Source: an uncultured Clostridia bacterium
GTDB taxonomy: Bacteria > Bacillota > Clostridia > Christensenellales > UBA3700
DNA length: 60,106 bases
Reading direction: 5' to 3'
Assembly (NCBI GenBank): GCA_945872615.1
Contig: CAMBZZ010000008.1
Location: forward strand, 1-60,106
Part shown: piece by piece, positions 9,658 through 17,075 of the stretch
Layout: every line of letters starts with the position of its first letter
Numbering within the stretch: position 1 is the stretch's first letter
Translations under genes and position numbers: made by a program
The notes under the pieces: generated by a model
What the model was told of the DNA's origin: nothing
Database searches by the model: none
What the model saw: only the letters and a program-made list of their open reading frames with translations

Positions 9658-9687
9658 ATAATACCACAATATCTCGGTCGGTGTAAA
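9658..9687 (-). promoter_or_regulatory. Promoter of the lysine riboswitch-asd-dapA-dapB operon
   Basis: On the minus strand TTTACA (9687-9682) and TATTAT (9663-9658) are 18 bases apart. The predicted start, about seven bases on, coincides with the first base of the riboswitch P1 helix at 9651. Confidence 0.75.
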
Positions 9688-9727
9688 GCGATTTTGACGG
9701 GTTAAATTATTTTTATTTGAAATAATG

Positions 9728-9756
9728 TTGATATTGTTGCTAAATTGTTGTATTAT
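9728..9756 (+). promoter_or_regulatory. Promoter of the 9784-14696 operon
   Basis: TTGATA (9728-9733) and TATTAT (9751-9756) are 17 bases apart; an overlapping TATAAT at 9754-9759 is an alternative -10. It points to the gene at 9784 and is back-to-back with the lysine operon promoter. Confidence 0.65.
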
Positions 9757-9783
9757 AATATAAATTCGGTTTTAGGAGAAATT

Positions 9784-10761
9784 ATGTCAACTGTAGATAT
9801 TGCGTCAAAACTTACCATTGCCAAAGACTTGAGCCCGGCAGGCAGAGATATTGCCTACAAGGGGAGAATTGCTCAAGTTTTTGCCACTCTCAAAAACAAT
9901 ATTATCAAGATGATCAGCGTCAATCTTTTGGTTATGCTGTTTGCCTTGCCACTCATTGCGGTACTGTTTATCTATATGCCGATCAAAGAGACCGCTGCTA
10001 TTGCGGGCATGAACTTTAGCGGAGGGCTCGGCATAGGATACGCTCAGGTGGACGACACCGTCAAAGGCGCTTTGGCGATCTATTCGCTTAGACAAAAGTT
10101 TATTTTGTTTGCTCTCACTCCGGGACTTATGATAGCGTCTATCGGCATATGCGGAGGGTATTACTGTTGCCGCAACGCCTTGTGGGGAGCTAAACTCAAC
10201 GTATTTCGCACCTTTTTTAGAGGTATAGCCAAGAGCTGGCACAAGTTTTTGGTAACGTTTACATTCTTGGGACTTTTGGGTACGGGCTTTTTGTGCACGA
10301 TATTCGAGATGCTCAAGCAGACCACCGCTTACGGCTCGGCAAACGCCGGTTTGTGGGTGGCTGTGATTGCTTGCGGTCTGCTGATTTTGGCGACGCTCGT
10401 CTTTACTCTGATGTTTTTGCCACTCAGCGTCAACTATTCGTTCAATTATCGCGACGGCATCAAAAATTCGATTTTGCTCTGCTTGATAATGGGCTTGGTT
10501 GCACTAGTTGTATTGATAGGACTTAGCGCGCCAATGGCGTTGGTATTTTGGGGTATAGGCAAATATATCGTATATATTTTCTTGCTCATCTTCGGATTTT
10601 CGCTATATACCTTGTTTGCGCTGTCTTTCGGACAATACGTTTCCGACGGCTTTATAATGCAGTTGTACTATAGACAACTGCAAATGGCGCAAAAAGAACA
10701 ACTCAAGGCGCAAAAGCAAGCCAACAAAAACAAGAACAAAAACAAAAAGGGCAAAAGATGA
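9784..10761 (+). CDS. Multi-TM membrane protein, YesL/DUF624-like
   Basis: A 325-residue membrane protein. After a soluble N-terminus of about 40 residues, MISVNLLVMLFALPLIAVL resembles the first membrane segment of YesL/DUF624 proteins. About five further hydrophobic helices follow, then a strongly basic tail rich in Lys, Asn and Gln. The ATG at 9784 follows TTAGGAGAAATT; an upstream in-frame TTG lies inside the promoter and is rejected. It is the first gene of an operon with a methyltransferase and hslO. Its function is unknown. Confidence 0.75.
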   Translation: MSTVDIASKLTIAKDLSPAGRDIAYKGRIAQVFATLKNNIIKMISVNLLVMLFALPLIAVLFIYMPIKETAAIAGMNFSGGLGIGYAQVDDTVKGALAIYSLRQKFILFALTPGLMIASIGICGGYYCCRNALWGAKLNVFRTFFRGIAKSWHKFLVTFTFLGLLGTGFLCTIFEMLKQTTAYGSANAGLWVAVIACGLLILATLVFTLMFLPLSVNYSFNYRDGIKNSILLCLIMGLVALVVLIGLSAPMALVFWGIGKYIVYIFLLIFGFSLYTLFALSFGQYVSDGFIMQLYYRQLQMAQKEQLKAQKQANKNKNKNKKGKR

Positions 10762-11474
10762 ATTGCTATTCGGTGCTTGCAAAATATTACGACGTGTTGA
10801 TGGGCGACTTTGACTATGACGGTTACGCCGCCTTTCTCAAAAGTTTCCTTAGCGGCGAGGGTGTGGACTTGTGTTGCGGAACGGGCAATATCGCCATAGA
10901 ACTAGCTAGTTATTGCACTATGACGGGCGTAGATTATTCGGGCGAAATGCTCAACGTAGCAGCGGAAAAGGCTCGCAAAGCGGGCAAAAAGGTGGTGTGG
11001 GTCAATCAAAGAGCAGAGGACTTTGCGCCGTCTCACCCCGTTGACTTCGTGACGTGCGTGTGTGACGGATTCAATTATCTCGATTATAAGACGCTCGCCA
11101 AGACTTTGGACAAAATAAGCGACTACGTCAAAGTAGGAGGAAAGTTGGTCTTCGACTTGTCAAGCAGTTACAAACTACGCGAAGTCCTAGGCAACAACAC
11201 GTTTTGCGAGGACTACGACGATATAACTTATATTTGGAACAATATCTTTGACCGAGACGAAGAGCGTGTGGAGATGCAGATTAGTTTTTTTGAAAAGCAA
11301 AAGGGAGATATTTATTTGAGAATAGACGAAGAGCATACTCAATACGCGCATAAGACGCAAGACGTTATCAATTTACTAAAGGAGAAGTGGAGCGTGAGGG
11401 CTTACGACGCAGATACGATGTCAGAGCCTGTCGAAAAAACTCAACGAGTTTTGTTCGTCGCTACTAAGAAATAA
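10758..11474 (+). CDS. Class I SAM-dependent methyltransferase
   Basis: A 238-residue protein overlapping the upstream stop by four bases (ATGA). It opens MNCYSVLAKYYDVLMGDFDYD and has SAM motif I GVDLCCGTGNIAIELA (about residues 35-50), followed by DFVTCVCDGFNYL and GGKLVFDLSS. This is the small-molecule/unknown-substrate methyltransferase type (methyltransf_25-like), common beside hslO-type genes in Clostridia. The substrate cannot be read from the sequence. Confidence 0.85.
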   Translation: MNCYSVLAKYYDVLMGDFDYDGYAAFLKSFLSGEGVDLCCGTGNIAIELASYCTMTGVDYSGEMLNVAAEKARKAGKKVVWVNQRAEDFAPSHPVDFVTCVCDGFNYLDYKTLAKTLDKISDYVKVGGKLVFDLSSSYKLREVLGNNTFCEDYDDITYIWNNIFDRDEERVEMQISFFEKQKGDIYLRIDEEHTQYAHKTQDVINLLKEKWSVRAYDADTMSEPVEKTQRVLFVATKK

Positions 11475-12331
11475 TGGACGTAATTAAGAGAGCAATTTTA
11501 TTTGGAGGCAAAGCGTTGGTTAGTGTTATGGACACTACCGAAGTTGCGCGTGTAGCCAAGAGTATTCACGGTTTTTCGGCGCCCGTCACTCGTGCCATGG
11601 CAAGGTTTTTGACGATAGGTGCTTTTATTTGCGCAGGCTTCAAAAACAAGGGCGATAGGCTTACAGCAATCATTCAGTCGGATAGAGAAATCGGCAAAAT
11701 GGTAGTTTGCGGAGATAGCGGAGGGATTGTAAGATGTTATTGTGACAATCCTACGGCTTTGGCGGACGACAAGGACGCTTCGGTTGCCGAGGTGGTGGGT
11801 AACAGCGGACAGCTCAATATCATCAAAGACTTGGGGCTCAAGGAGCCATACAACGGACTTACGGGACTTGTCAGCGGCAATATCTCGCACGACTTTGCAT
11901 ATTATTTTGCAGTTAGCGAGCAAATCAACTCGGCTATCGCCTTGGGTTGCAATATTGACGATCAGGGCGAAGTGGCTGTGAGCGGCGGTATTATCGTACA
12001 ACCTATGCCGGGGTGTGAAGAGGAGATTTTGGTAATACTCGAAGATATAGTGGGCAACTTTACCGACGTGGCAGGTTTGCTCGCAAGGCATACACCACAA
12101 GAGATTATCGACTATTATTTCGGGCATTTCGAGATGCAATATTTGCCGGATATTTTCCCTAAATATCAATGCGTTTGCTCTCGTCAAAAGGCTATGGAAA
12201 TGTTGTGCGCGCTCGGCGAAAAGGAAGCCTTGGACGTAGTCAGAGAACAAGGTAAGATAGAGATTAAGTGTGATTTTTGCAACTCGACGTACACTTTTGG
12301 AGAGGAGGACGTCAAAGAAATTTTCAAATGA
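11474..12331 (+). CDS. hslO: Redox-regulated chaperone Hsp33
   Basis: Hsp33 is a zinc-bound cytoplasmic holdase that becomes active when oxidants release the zinc and form disulfides. The 285-residue protein has the family core, including GYDQ-like and PMPGCEE segments, and the C-terminal zinc/redox switch with cysteines in YQCVCSR and CDFC about 30 residues apart (C-x-C...C-x2-C). The start overlaps the upstream stop (TAATG). It is translationally coupled to its neighbours on both sides. Confidence 0.95.
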   Translation: MDVIKRAILFGGKALVSVMDTTEVARVAKSIHGFSAPVTRAMARFLTIGAFICAGFKNKGDRLTAIIQSDREIGKMVVCGDSGGIVRCYCDNPTALADDKDASVAEVVGNSGQLNIIKDLGLKEPYNGLTGLVSGNISHDFAYYFAVSEQINSAIALGCNIDDQGEVAVSGGIIVQPMPGCEEEILVILEDIVGNFTDVAGLLARHTPQEIIDYYFGHFEMQYLPDIFPKYQCVCSRQKAMEMLCALGEKEALDVVREQGKIEIKCDFCNSTYTFGEEDVKEIFK

Positions 12332-14013
12332 TACAGTATCCTACCAAAGCCAAAGATTTAATGAAACTTGCCGTTGATTGTATGGGCGAAGACGATTATG
12401 CGGGGGCAATAAGGTTTGCTTACGAAGCTCTTTCTCAAGAAAAGGAGGGGTATAGAAAGCAAGGTATTTATATTTTTCTTGCCGAATGCTATGCCATGGA
12501 CGGCAATGAAGAATACGCTTTGCAGACCCTTGCGCAAGTCATGAGCCGTGACGAAATCAACGTACAAGCCCAAGTATTGATGATTGCCACGTTGTTGCGT
12601 ATGGGCGTCGATACGTCTATAGTAGGACACTATATCACTTCGTTTATGCAACTAATACGTCAATACGGCGTAAGGTCGGAGCAAGACTTATATCTTTTGT
12701 GCAACAGCGGAGGAATTAGGATAGACCAATCGACGGTGGAGGCGGCTCTCAACGGACGACTGTTAAAAAAACGTCATCTAAAAAATGCCGACGACAGGGC
12801 GAACGAGCTAATCAACAGGGCAAAAGAATATATTTTCGTTCACGATTACGATATGGCATTGGAAACTTTGCAATCAATCGAGCAAAAGGGCGTGTCAAAG
12901 TCCGTAAGAGTGGAAATACTCAACGACGAGTGCCTGTGTTTTATGGCGCTCGGCGACGTAGATATGGTGCACGATAGAGTGCAAAAAGTGCTCGATATAG
13001 ACCCGTGCGACGTGGAAGCGTTGATGGTTCAATATATGTTGAGCGTCGAGGACGAGCAAGAAGACGTTGCGCAACAATGTATTGGGCGCATAGGTCAAGC
13101 CGACGGATTGTCGGACGAAAAAATGTCCAAAGTTTTTACTATATTATCCATGGACGGCAAATATCGAGACATTATTTCTATTGCCGATAAACAACTCGAG
13201 TATTGTCCCGATTGCTATGTGTACAACAAATGCAAGGCTATCGCGCTGTACAATCTAGGCAACCGCAAGGCTTGCAAAAAGATATTTGCCGATATGGCAA
13301 GGCTGTATCCCGATATGACTGGTGCGGAGCAGTATCTGTACTTTTTGGATAAATACGCAAGTGACAACGACGGCAAAGTAATCGACGATTGTTATCTTGG
13401 GCAATTATATGTCGAGTGGCAAAAGTTACTCGACGAAGTTACGGCGGATACTGCCGTGGACCAATACGGAAGAGTAAATAGAAAACTCGCGCTCGCTATC
13501 AGATACCTTGTAAGCAAAGAGTTCGACGGCGATATGAAAGCACAAAGCGTCAAAAAATTGGTGGAATTGGGTGTGTATGCCGTGGAGGAGTTTTTGTCTT
13601 CTTTGCTCATCGAAGAAGACGTTTTGCCGATATGCAAAAGCGAGATTATTTATCGACTGTCGTTGGCGGGGCGCAAAAGATTTGCCGTTATGCAAGACTT
13701 CAAGTTTAATATCGTCAAGCTGAAGAGCAAAAGACAACTCGACAAGTATAGCCTAACTTGCCAAAAGGCGTATTGTAGAGCTTGCTCGTACGCAGCGTGT
13801 TTGGGGCAAAAGGCGATAGAAAAATTGGGCGAAGCGTTGGATGAAGTCTGGACGCTCGCAAGAGAAAGGAGAGTGTCTCTCAGGTCGGCAGACTGTCTGT
13901 CGGCGGTGCTGATAAGCTATGCCTTTAAGAGACCGATAGAAACTCTGCAACCCGACGTAGAATATAATACAGATACCTATCTCGAATATTGTCACGAGTT
14001 GTTTGACAACTAA
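12328..14013 (+). CDS. TPR-repeat protein of unknown function
   Basis: A 561-residue soluble protein overlapping the hslO stop by four bases (ATGA at 12328). It begins MIQYPTKAKDLMKLAVD and the first ~350 residues read as helical tetratricopeptide-like repeats (for example DYAGAIRFAYEALSQEK, DYDMALETLQSIEQK, VQKVLDIDPCDVEALMVQY). The C-terminal ~200 residues have no motif I recognise. TPR proteins usually act as scaffolds; no partner can be named beyond the operon with hslO and the HD-domain gene. Confidence 0.8.
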   Translation: MIQYPTKAKDLMKLAVDCMGEDDYAGAIRFAYEALSQEKEGYRKQGIYIFLAECYAMDGNEEYALQTLAQVMSRDEINVQAQVLMIATLLRMGVDTSIVGHYITSFMQLIRQYGVRSEQDLYLLCNSGGIRIDQSTVEAALNGRLLKKRHLKNADDRANELINRAKEYIFVHDYDMALETLQSIEQKGVSKSVRVEILNDECLCFMALGDVDMVHDRVQKVLDIDPCDVEALMVQYMLSVEDEQEDVAQQCIGRIGQADGLSDEKMSKVFTILSMDGKYRDIISIADKQLEYCPDCYVYNKCKAIALYNLGNRKACKKIFADMARLYPDMTGAEQYLYFLDKYASDNDGKVIDDCYLGQLYVEWQKLLDEVTADTAVDQYGRVNRKLALAIRYLVSKEFDGDMKAQSVKKLVELGVYAVEEFLSSLLIEEDVLPICKSEIIYRLSLAGRKRFAVMQDFKFNIVKLKSKRQLDKYSLTCQKAYCRACSYAACLGQKAIEKLGEALDEVWTLARERRVSLRSADCLSAVLISYAFKRPIETLQPDVEYNTDTYLEYCHELFDN

Positions 14014-14024
14014 AAGGAGGAATT

Positions 14025-14696
14025 ATGATTACCTTAGAGGACGTAAAAAACAACGTAGAAATCCAAGCGCTTATCAAAGCGTCCAATCAAGTTTTGGAGT
14101 CAATGGACTATACCGAACACGGTTTGCGCCACGCGGGTTACGTGTCGTGGACAAGTGCGATGATACTCGAAAAGCTTGGCTACGACGAGCATATGCAAGA
14201 ACTTGCCAAGATAGCGGGTTACGTGCATGACATCGGCAACGTCATCAATCGTAAGGCGCACGGCGTAAGTTCGGGTATTTTGCTGTATAATATACTCAAA
14301 AATATGCAGATGCCTTACGAAGATATTTGCACGATATGTTCCGCCGTCGGCAATCACGAAGAAGAAATAGGCTACGTGGTCAATCCTATATCCGCCGCGC
14401 TCGTTATAGCCGACAAGAGCGACGCTCACCGCACTAGGGTCAAGAGACTAACACAAGGCGACGTGCACGACATCGTCAACTATTCTATCATCAAAAACAT
14501 CGTGCTGGTAGACGGAGAAAAGAAGATAATCAGCGCCAAGTTTTATATGGACGAAACTTCGTCGGTTATGGACTATCTCTCCATATTCCTCTCCCGAATG
14601 ATAATGTCGGAGAGAGCGGCACAGTACCTCGGATGCACTTTTAAGTTGTATATCAACGACGTAGTTATCAACACGCCTAAGAAGTTGTCCGACTAA
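14025..14696 (+). CDS. HD-domain phosphohydrolase-like protein
   Basis: A 223-residue protein with an HD-type metal site: H in HGLRHAGYVSW, HD in GYVHDIGNVINRKAHG (about residues 60-78) and HEEEIG further on. The HD superfamily hydrolyses phosphomono- or diesters, often nucleotides; the substrate is not evident. GGAGG lies before the ATG. It is the last gene of the 9784-14696 operon, with a terminator about 100 bases downstream. Confidence 0.85.
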   Translation: MITLEDVKNNVEIQALIKASNQVLESMDYTEHGLRHAGYVSWTSAMILEKLGYDEHMQELAKIAGYVHDIGNVINRKAHGVSSGILLYNILKNMQMPYEDICTICSAVGNHEEEIGYVVNPISAALVIADKSDAHRTRVKRLTQGDVHDIVNYSIIKNIVLVDGEKKIISAKFYMDETSSVMDYLSIFLSRMIMSERAAQYLGCTFKLYINDVVINTPKKLSD

Positions 14697-14795
14697 CGAC
14701 AAGTCGTTTAGGCGGCGTTTTGCACTAGTGGTTTTGATACGAATATCGGTATATCGAAAGGTAGCCGAAACGATAAACCGTTCCCATATACAAGC

Positions 14796-14829
14796 AAAAA
14801 ACTCGATACGTATCGAGTTTTTTATTTTT
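14796..14829 (+). terminator. Terminator after the HD-domain gene
   Basis: ACTCGATAC directly joined to GTATCGAGT (14801-14818) gives a self-complementary stem flanked by AAAAAA before and TTTTTTATTTTTT after, a bidirectional-looking intrinsic terminator. Confidence 0.8.
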
Positions 14830-14909
14830 TTTCGGATAACGTCTACCAGTCGTCAACTATTAGACAAATAAAAATATTATGCAATTCATACACTATATGC
14901 GAGGTGTTT

Positions 14910-15869
14910 ATGAAGACTTTTAGGACGGCGATGCTGTATGTGGGTGCGGTGATAGGCGCGGGCTTTGCCACGGGTAAGGAGATAGTTACTTTTTTTGGCG
15001 GTAGCGGAATTGTCAGCGCGATAATCGCGGGACTTTTGCTCGGCGTGTTTTGTTCGTTGTTTTTGTTGTGTGGCAAGACCAACTGCTTTGCCATATTGCC
15101 TGCCTTCGTATCTACCGTTTTGCAAGTCGCTCTTTTCGTCAGCACGGCGCTGGTGTATCTATCGATGTGTAGCGGTGCGAGCCAAATAGTATTCGACGCA
15201 TTCGGTATAAGGGGAACGGGCTTGATATTGGGGACGATAACTTGTTTCGTTATGCTAAAGCAAGACTTTCTTGCGCGCGTCAACAGCGTCATAATAGTAG
15301 CAGTCGTAGGCATGATGCTATACTTTTTACGGTATGCTACGCCATGCCCTCGGGGCGAGGTGGCGACGCTTAGAATTTTGCAATACTGCGGGCTCAACGT
15401 CATGTTGGGCGGCTACGTAGTGAGTGACGAAGGGCGCAAGATGAAGGGCGGACAAATAGCTTTGGCGGGAGTACTGTCGGGCGGTGTACTCGCCTTGATG
15501 CTTGCCGTAGGGTTTGCAATATCCAAGGACAACGCGCATGCAGCCATGCCCGTGTTCGAGTTTGCTAAATCTCACGGCTTGGGAGGAGTTTGCTCGGTGA
15601 TAATTCTCGGTGCAATCATCACAACGATGTTTGCTTGTGCTCGCGCTCTTTATTCCAAAATAGTCGTCATCTCTGCCAAAAAGGTAGTTGCCGTCCTATT
15701 GGTAGCCGTGTTGTCGCTTATAGGCAACTTTTTGGATTTTGGATGGTGCGTCAAGGTCTTTTTCAATGTGGCAGGATGTTTAGGAGTGGTCTGGTTGATA
15801 GTTGCGGTAGCTTGTCTATCGATTGTCGGTATAAGACGAAACGAGACTAAGAACAAGTCAAGCACATAG
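14910..15869 (+). CDS. YkvI-family membrane transporter-like protein
   Basis: A 319-residue integral membrane protein with about nine to ten hydrophobic helices. The N-terminal signature LYVGAVIGAGFATGKEI is typical of YkvI proteins, distant relatives of APC-type amino-acid transporters; the substrate is unknown. The ATG at 14910 is preceded by GAGG at 14901-14904; a GTG at 14904 overlaps that site and is rejected. It is a single-gene unit between terminators. Confidence 0.75.
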   Translation: MKTFRTAMLYVGAVIGAGFATGKEIVTFFGGSGIVSAIIAGLLLGVFCSLFLLCGKTNCFAILPAFVSTVLQVALFVSTALVYLSMCSGASQIVFDAFGIRGTGLILGTITCFVMLKQDFLARVNSVIIVAVVGMMLYFLRYATPCPRGEVATLRILQYCGLNVMLGGYVVSDEGRKMKGGQIALAGVLSGGVLALMLAVGFAISKDNAHAAMPVFEFAKSHGLGGVCSVIILGAIITTMFACARALYSKIVVISAKKVVAVLLVAVLSLIGNFLDFGWCVKVFFNVAGCLGVVWLIVAVACLSIVGIRRNETKNKSST

Positions 15870-15951
15870 TTTTTTGGCTTCGAGATACTTGTCATTCTTG
15901 GGCTGATAACCAACGACACAAACGGATTTTAATGTGATTTTCACATAACGG

Positions 15952-15975
15952 GGCGCATCCAAAATATGGTGCGCC
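15952..15975 (+). terminator. Probable terminator after the YkvI-like gene
   Basis: GGCGCATC and GGTGCGCC form an 8-bp GC-rich stem around an AT-rich loop, followed by TTATAATTATT. The U tract is imperfect. Confidence 0.5.
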
Positions 15976-16007
15976 TTATAATTATTAAAACGAGTATAAT
16001 ATTTTGC

Positions 16008-16036
16008 TTGAATATTGACCTTTGCTATGTTATAAT
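16008..16036 (+). promoter_or_regulatory. Promoter of pgsA
   Basis: TTGAAT (16008-16013) and TATAAT (16031-16036) are 17 bases apart, 24 bases before the pgsA start codon, with GGAGG between. Confidence 0.75.
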
Positions 16037-16059
16037 AAAATTCAATCGCGGAGGACAAT

Positions 16060-16785
16060 ATGAAATTTAGCAAAAAAGACATATTTACCATACCCAATAT
16101 TCTCACTTACGTCAGGATTATTTGTATTCCGTTTTTCGTATGGATGATGAGTGAGTATTATCTAGACAGGCAAGCCACCCAATACCTATGGGCGGGCTTC
16201 GGACTATTCGTATTTGCATCGATTACCGACGTAGTAGACGGCTATATTGCCAGACATTTCAACCAAGTCAGCGATATAGGCAAGGTGCTTGATCCTATAG
16301 CCGACAAGGTTTTGCAATGCGTTGCACTCATAATGCTGGTATGCGTGCTTCAAGGCGTATATTTCGTATTTATGGCTTTGCTTATCGTCAAAGAGATTTA
16401 TATGGGAGTGTCCTCAAGATATTTTATGGTCAAGAGCAAGAGCCAAATCAATCAACAGTCCAACAAGTGGGGTAAGGCAGGAGCGGCTATCAACTTCGTG
16501 GGAATAGTGCTTGCTTTCGTCGTGCCTCTCAAAGACGTTGCCGGTTATAACTGGGCTAGATACGTCTACGTTGCGGACGTTGGTATCTTGTCTGCGGGAA
16601 TGGTGCTCGCCGTCATCGCCGCTGCCCAATACACTTATCGCTACGCGCAAGACCTCAAGAGATTGCGTGAGTCGGGTGCGTTAGACGACAACGCTCGAGA
16701 GACTATCGATATTGTAGACGTACAATCCGATAGCGAGACGAAGGTTGATTTAGACGACAATCAAAAGCCTAACGACAATGTTTGA
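16060..16785 (+). CDS. pgsA: CDP-diacylglycerol-glycerol-3-phosphate phosphatidyltransferase
   Basis: Makes phosphatidylglycerol phosphate from CDP-diacylglycerol in the membrane. The 241-residue protein carries the complete CDP-alcohol phosphatidyltransferase motif D-x2-D-G-x2-A-R-x8-G-x3-D-x3-D, from DVVDGYIARH to GKVLDPIADK (about residues 57-82), and several membrane helices. A hydrophilic tail of about 45 residues follows the last helix, longer than in typical PgsA. GCGGAGG lies before the ATG. A small membrane-protein gene overlaps its 3' end by eight bases. Confidence 0.93.
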   Translation: MKFSKKDIFTIPNILTYVRIICIPFFVWMMSEYYLDRQATQYLWAGFGLFVFASITDVVDGYIARHFNQVSDIGKVLDPIADKVLQCVALIMLVCVLQGVYFVFMALLIVKEIYMGVSSRYFMVKSKSQINQQSNKWGKAGAAINFVGIVLAFVVPLKDVAGYNWARYVYVADVGILSAGMVLAVIAAAQYTYRYAQDLKRLRESGALDDNARETIDIVDVQSDSETKVDLDDNQKPNDNV

Positions 16786-16987
16786 TTGGTTACAATTTAG
16801 TCCCGAGAGACTGTCTAACCCTTTACTTATATTTGCAATATGCTTATCCGTCGTCGGTATGGCGGGAGTGTTGCTATTTAGCGCAAAGCTAAAAAACGGC
16901 AAGGCGGACGCTAAAATTACGACGATAGGCATCATATCCGCGATAGTGATGTTGGCGGGAGTGGTGACGGCGGTGCTGACGGCATAA
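16778..16987 (+). CDS. Small two-TM membrane protein
   Basis: A 69-residue protein overlapping pgsA by eight bases. It has two hydrophobic helices (about residues 14-34 and 45-67) joined by a basic loop KLKNGKADAK. No family is recognised. The overlap and TM pattern support a real gene, probably coupled to pgsA. Confidence 0.6.
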   Translation: MFDWLQFSPERLSNPLLIFAICLSVVGMAGVLLFSAKLKNGKADAKITTIGIISAIVMLAGVVTAVLTA

Positions 16988-17075
16988 AGCGTAGAAAGAA
17001 ATAATTAAAACGAAATACGGGGCAATGCCCTTCAAAAACACAAATAACAACACAACCGCAAAAGAGGTTACGAAT

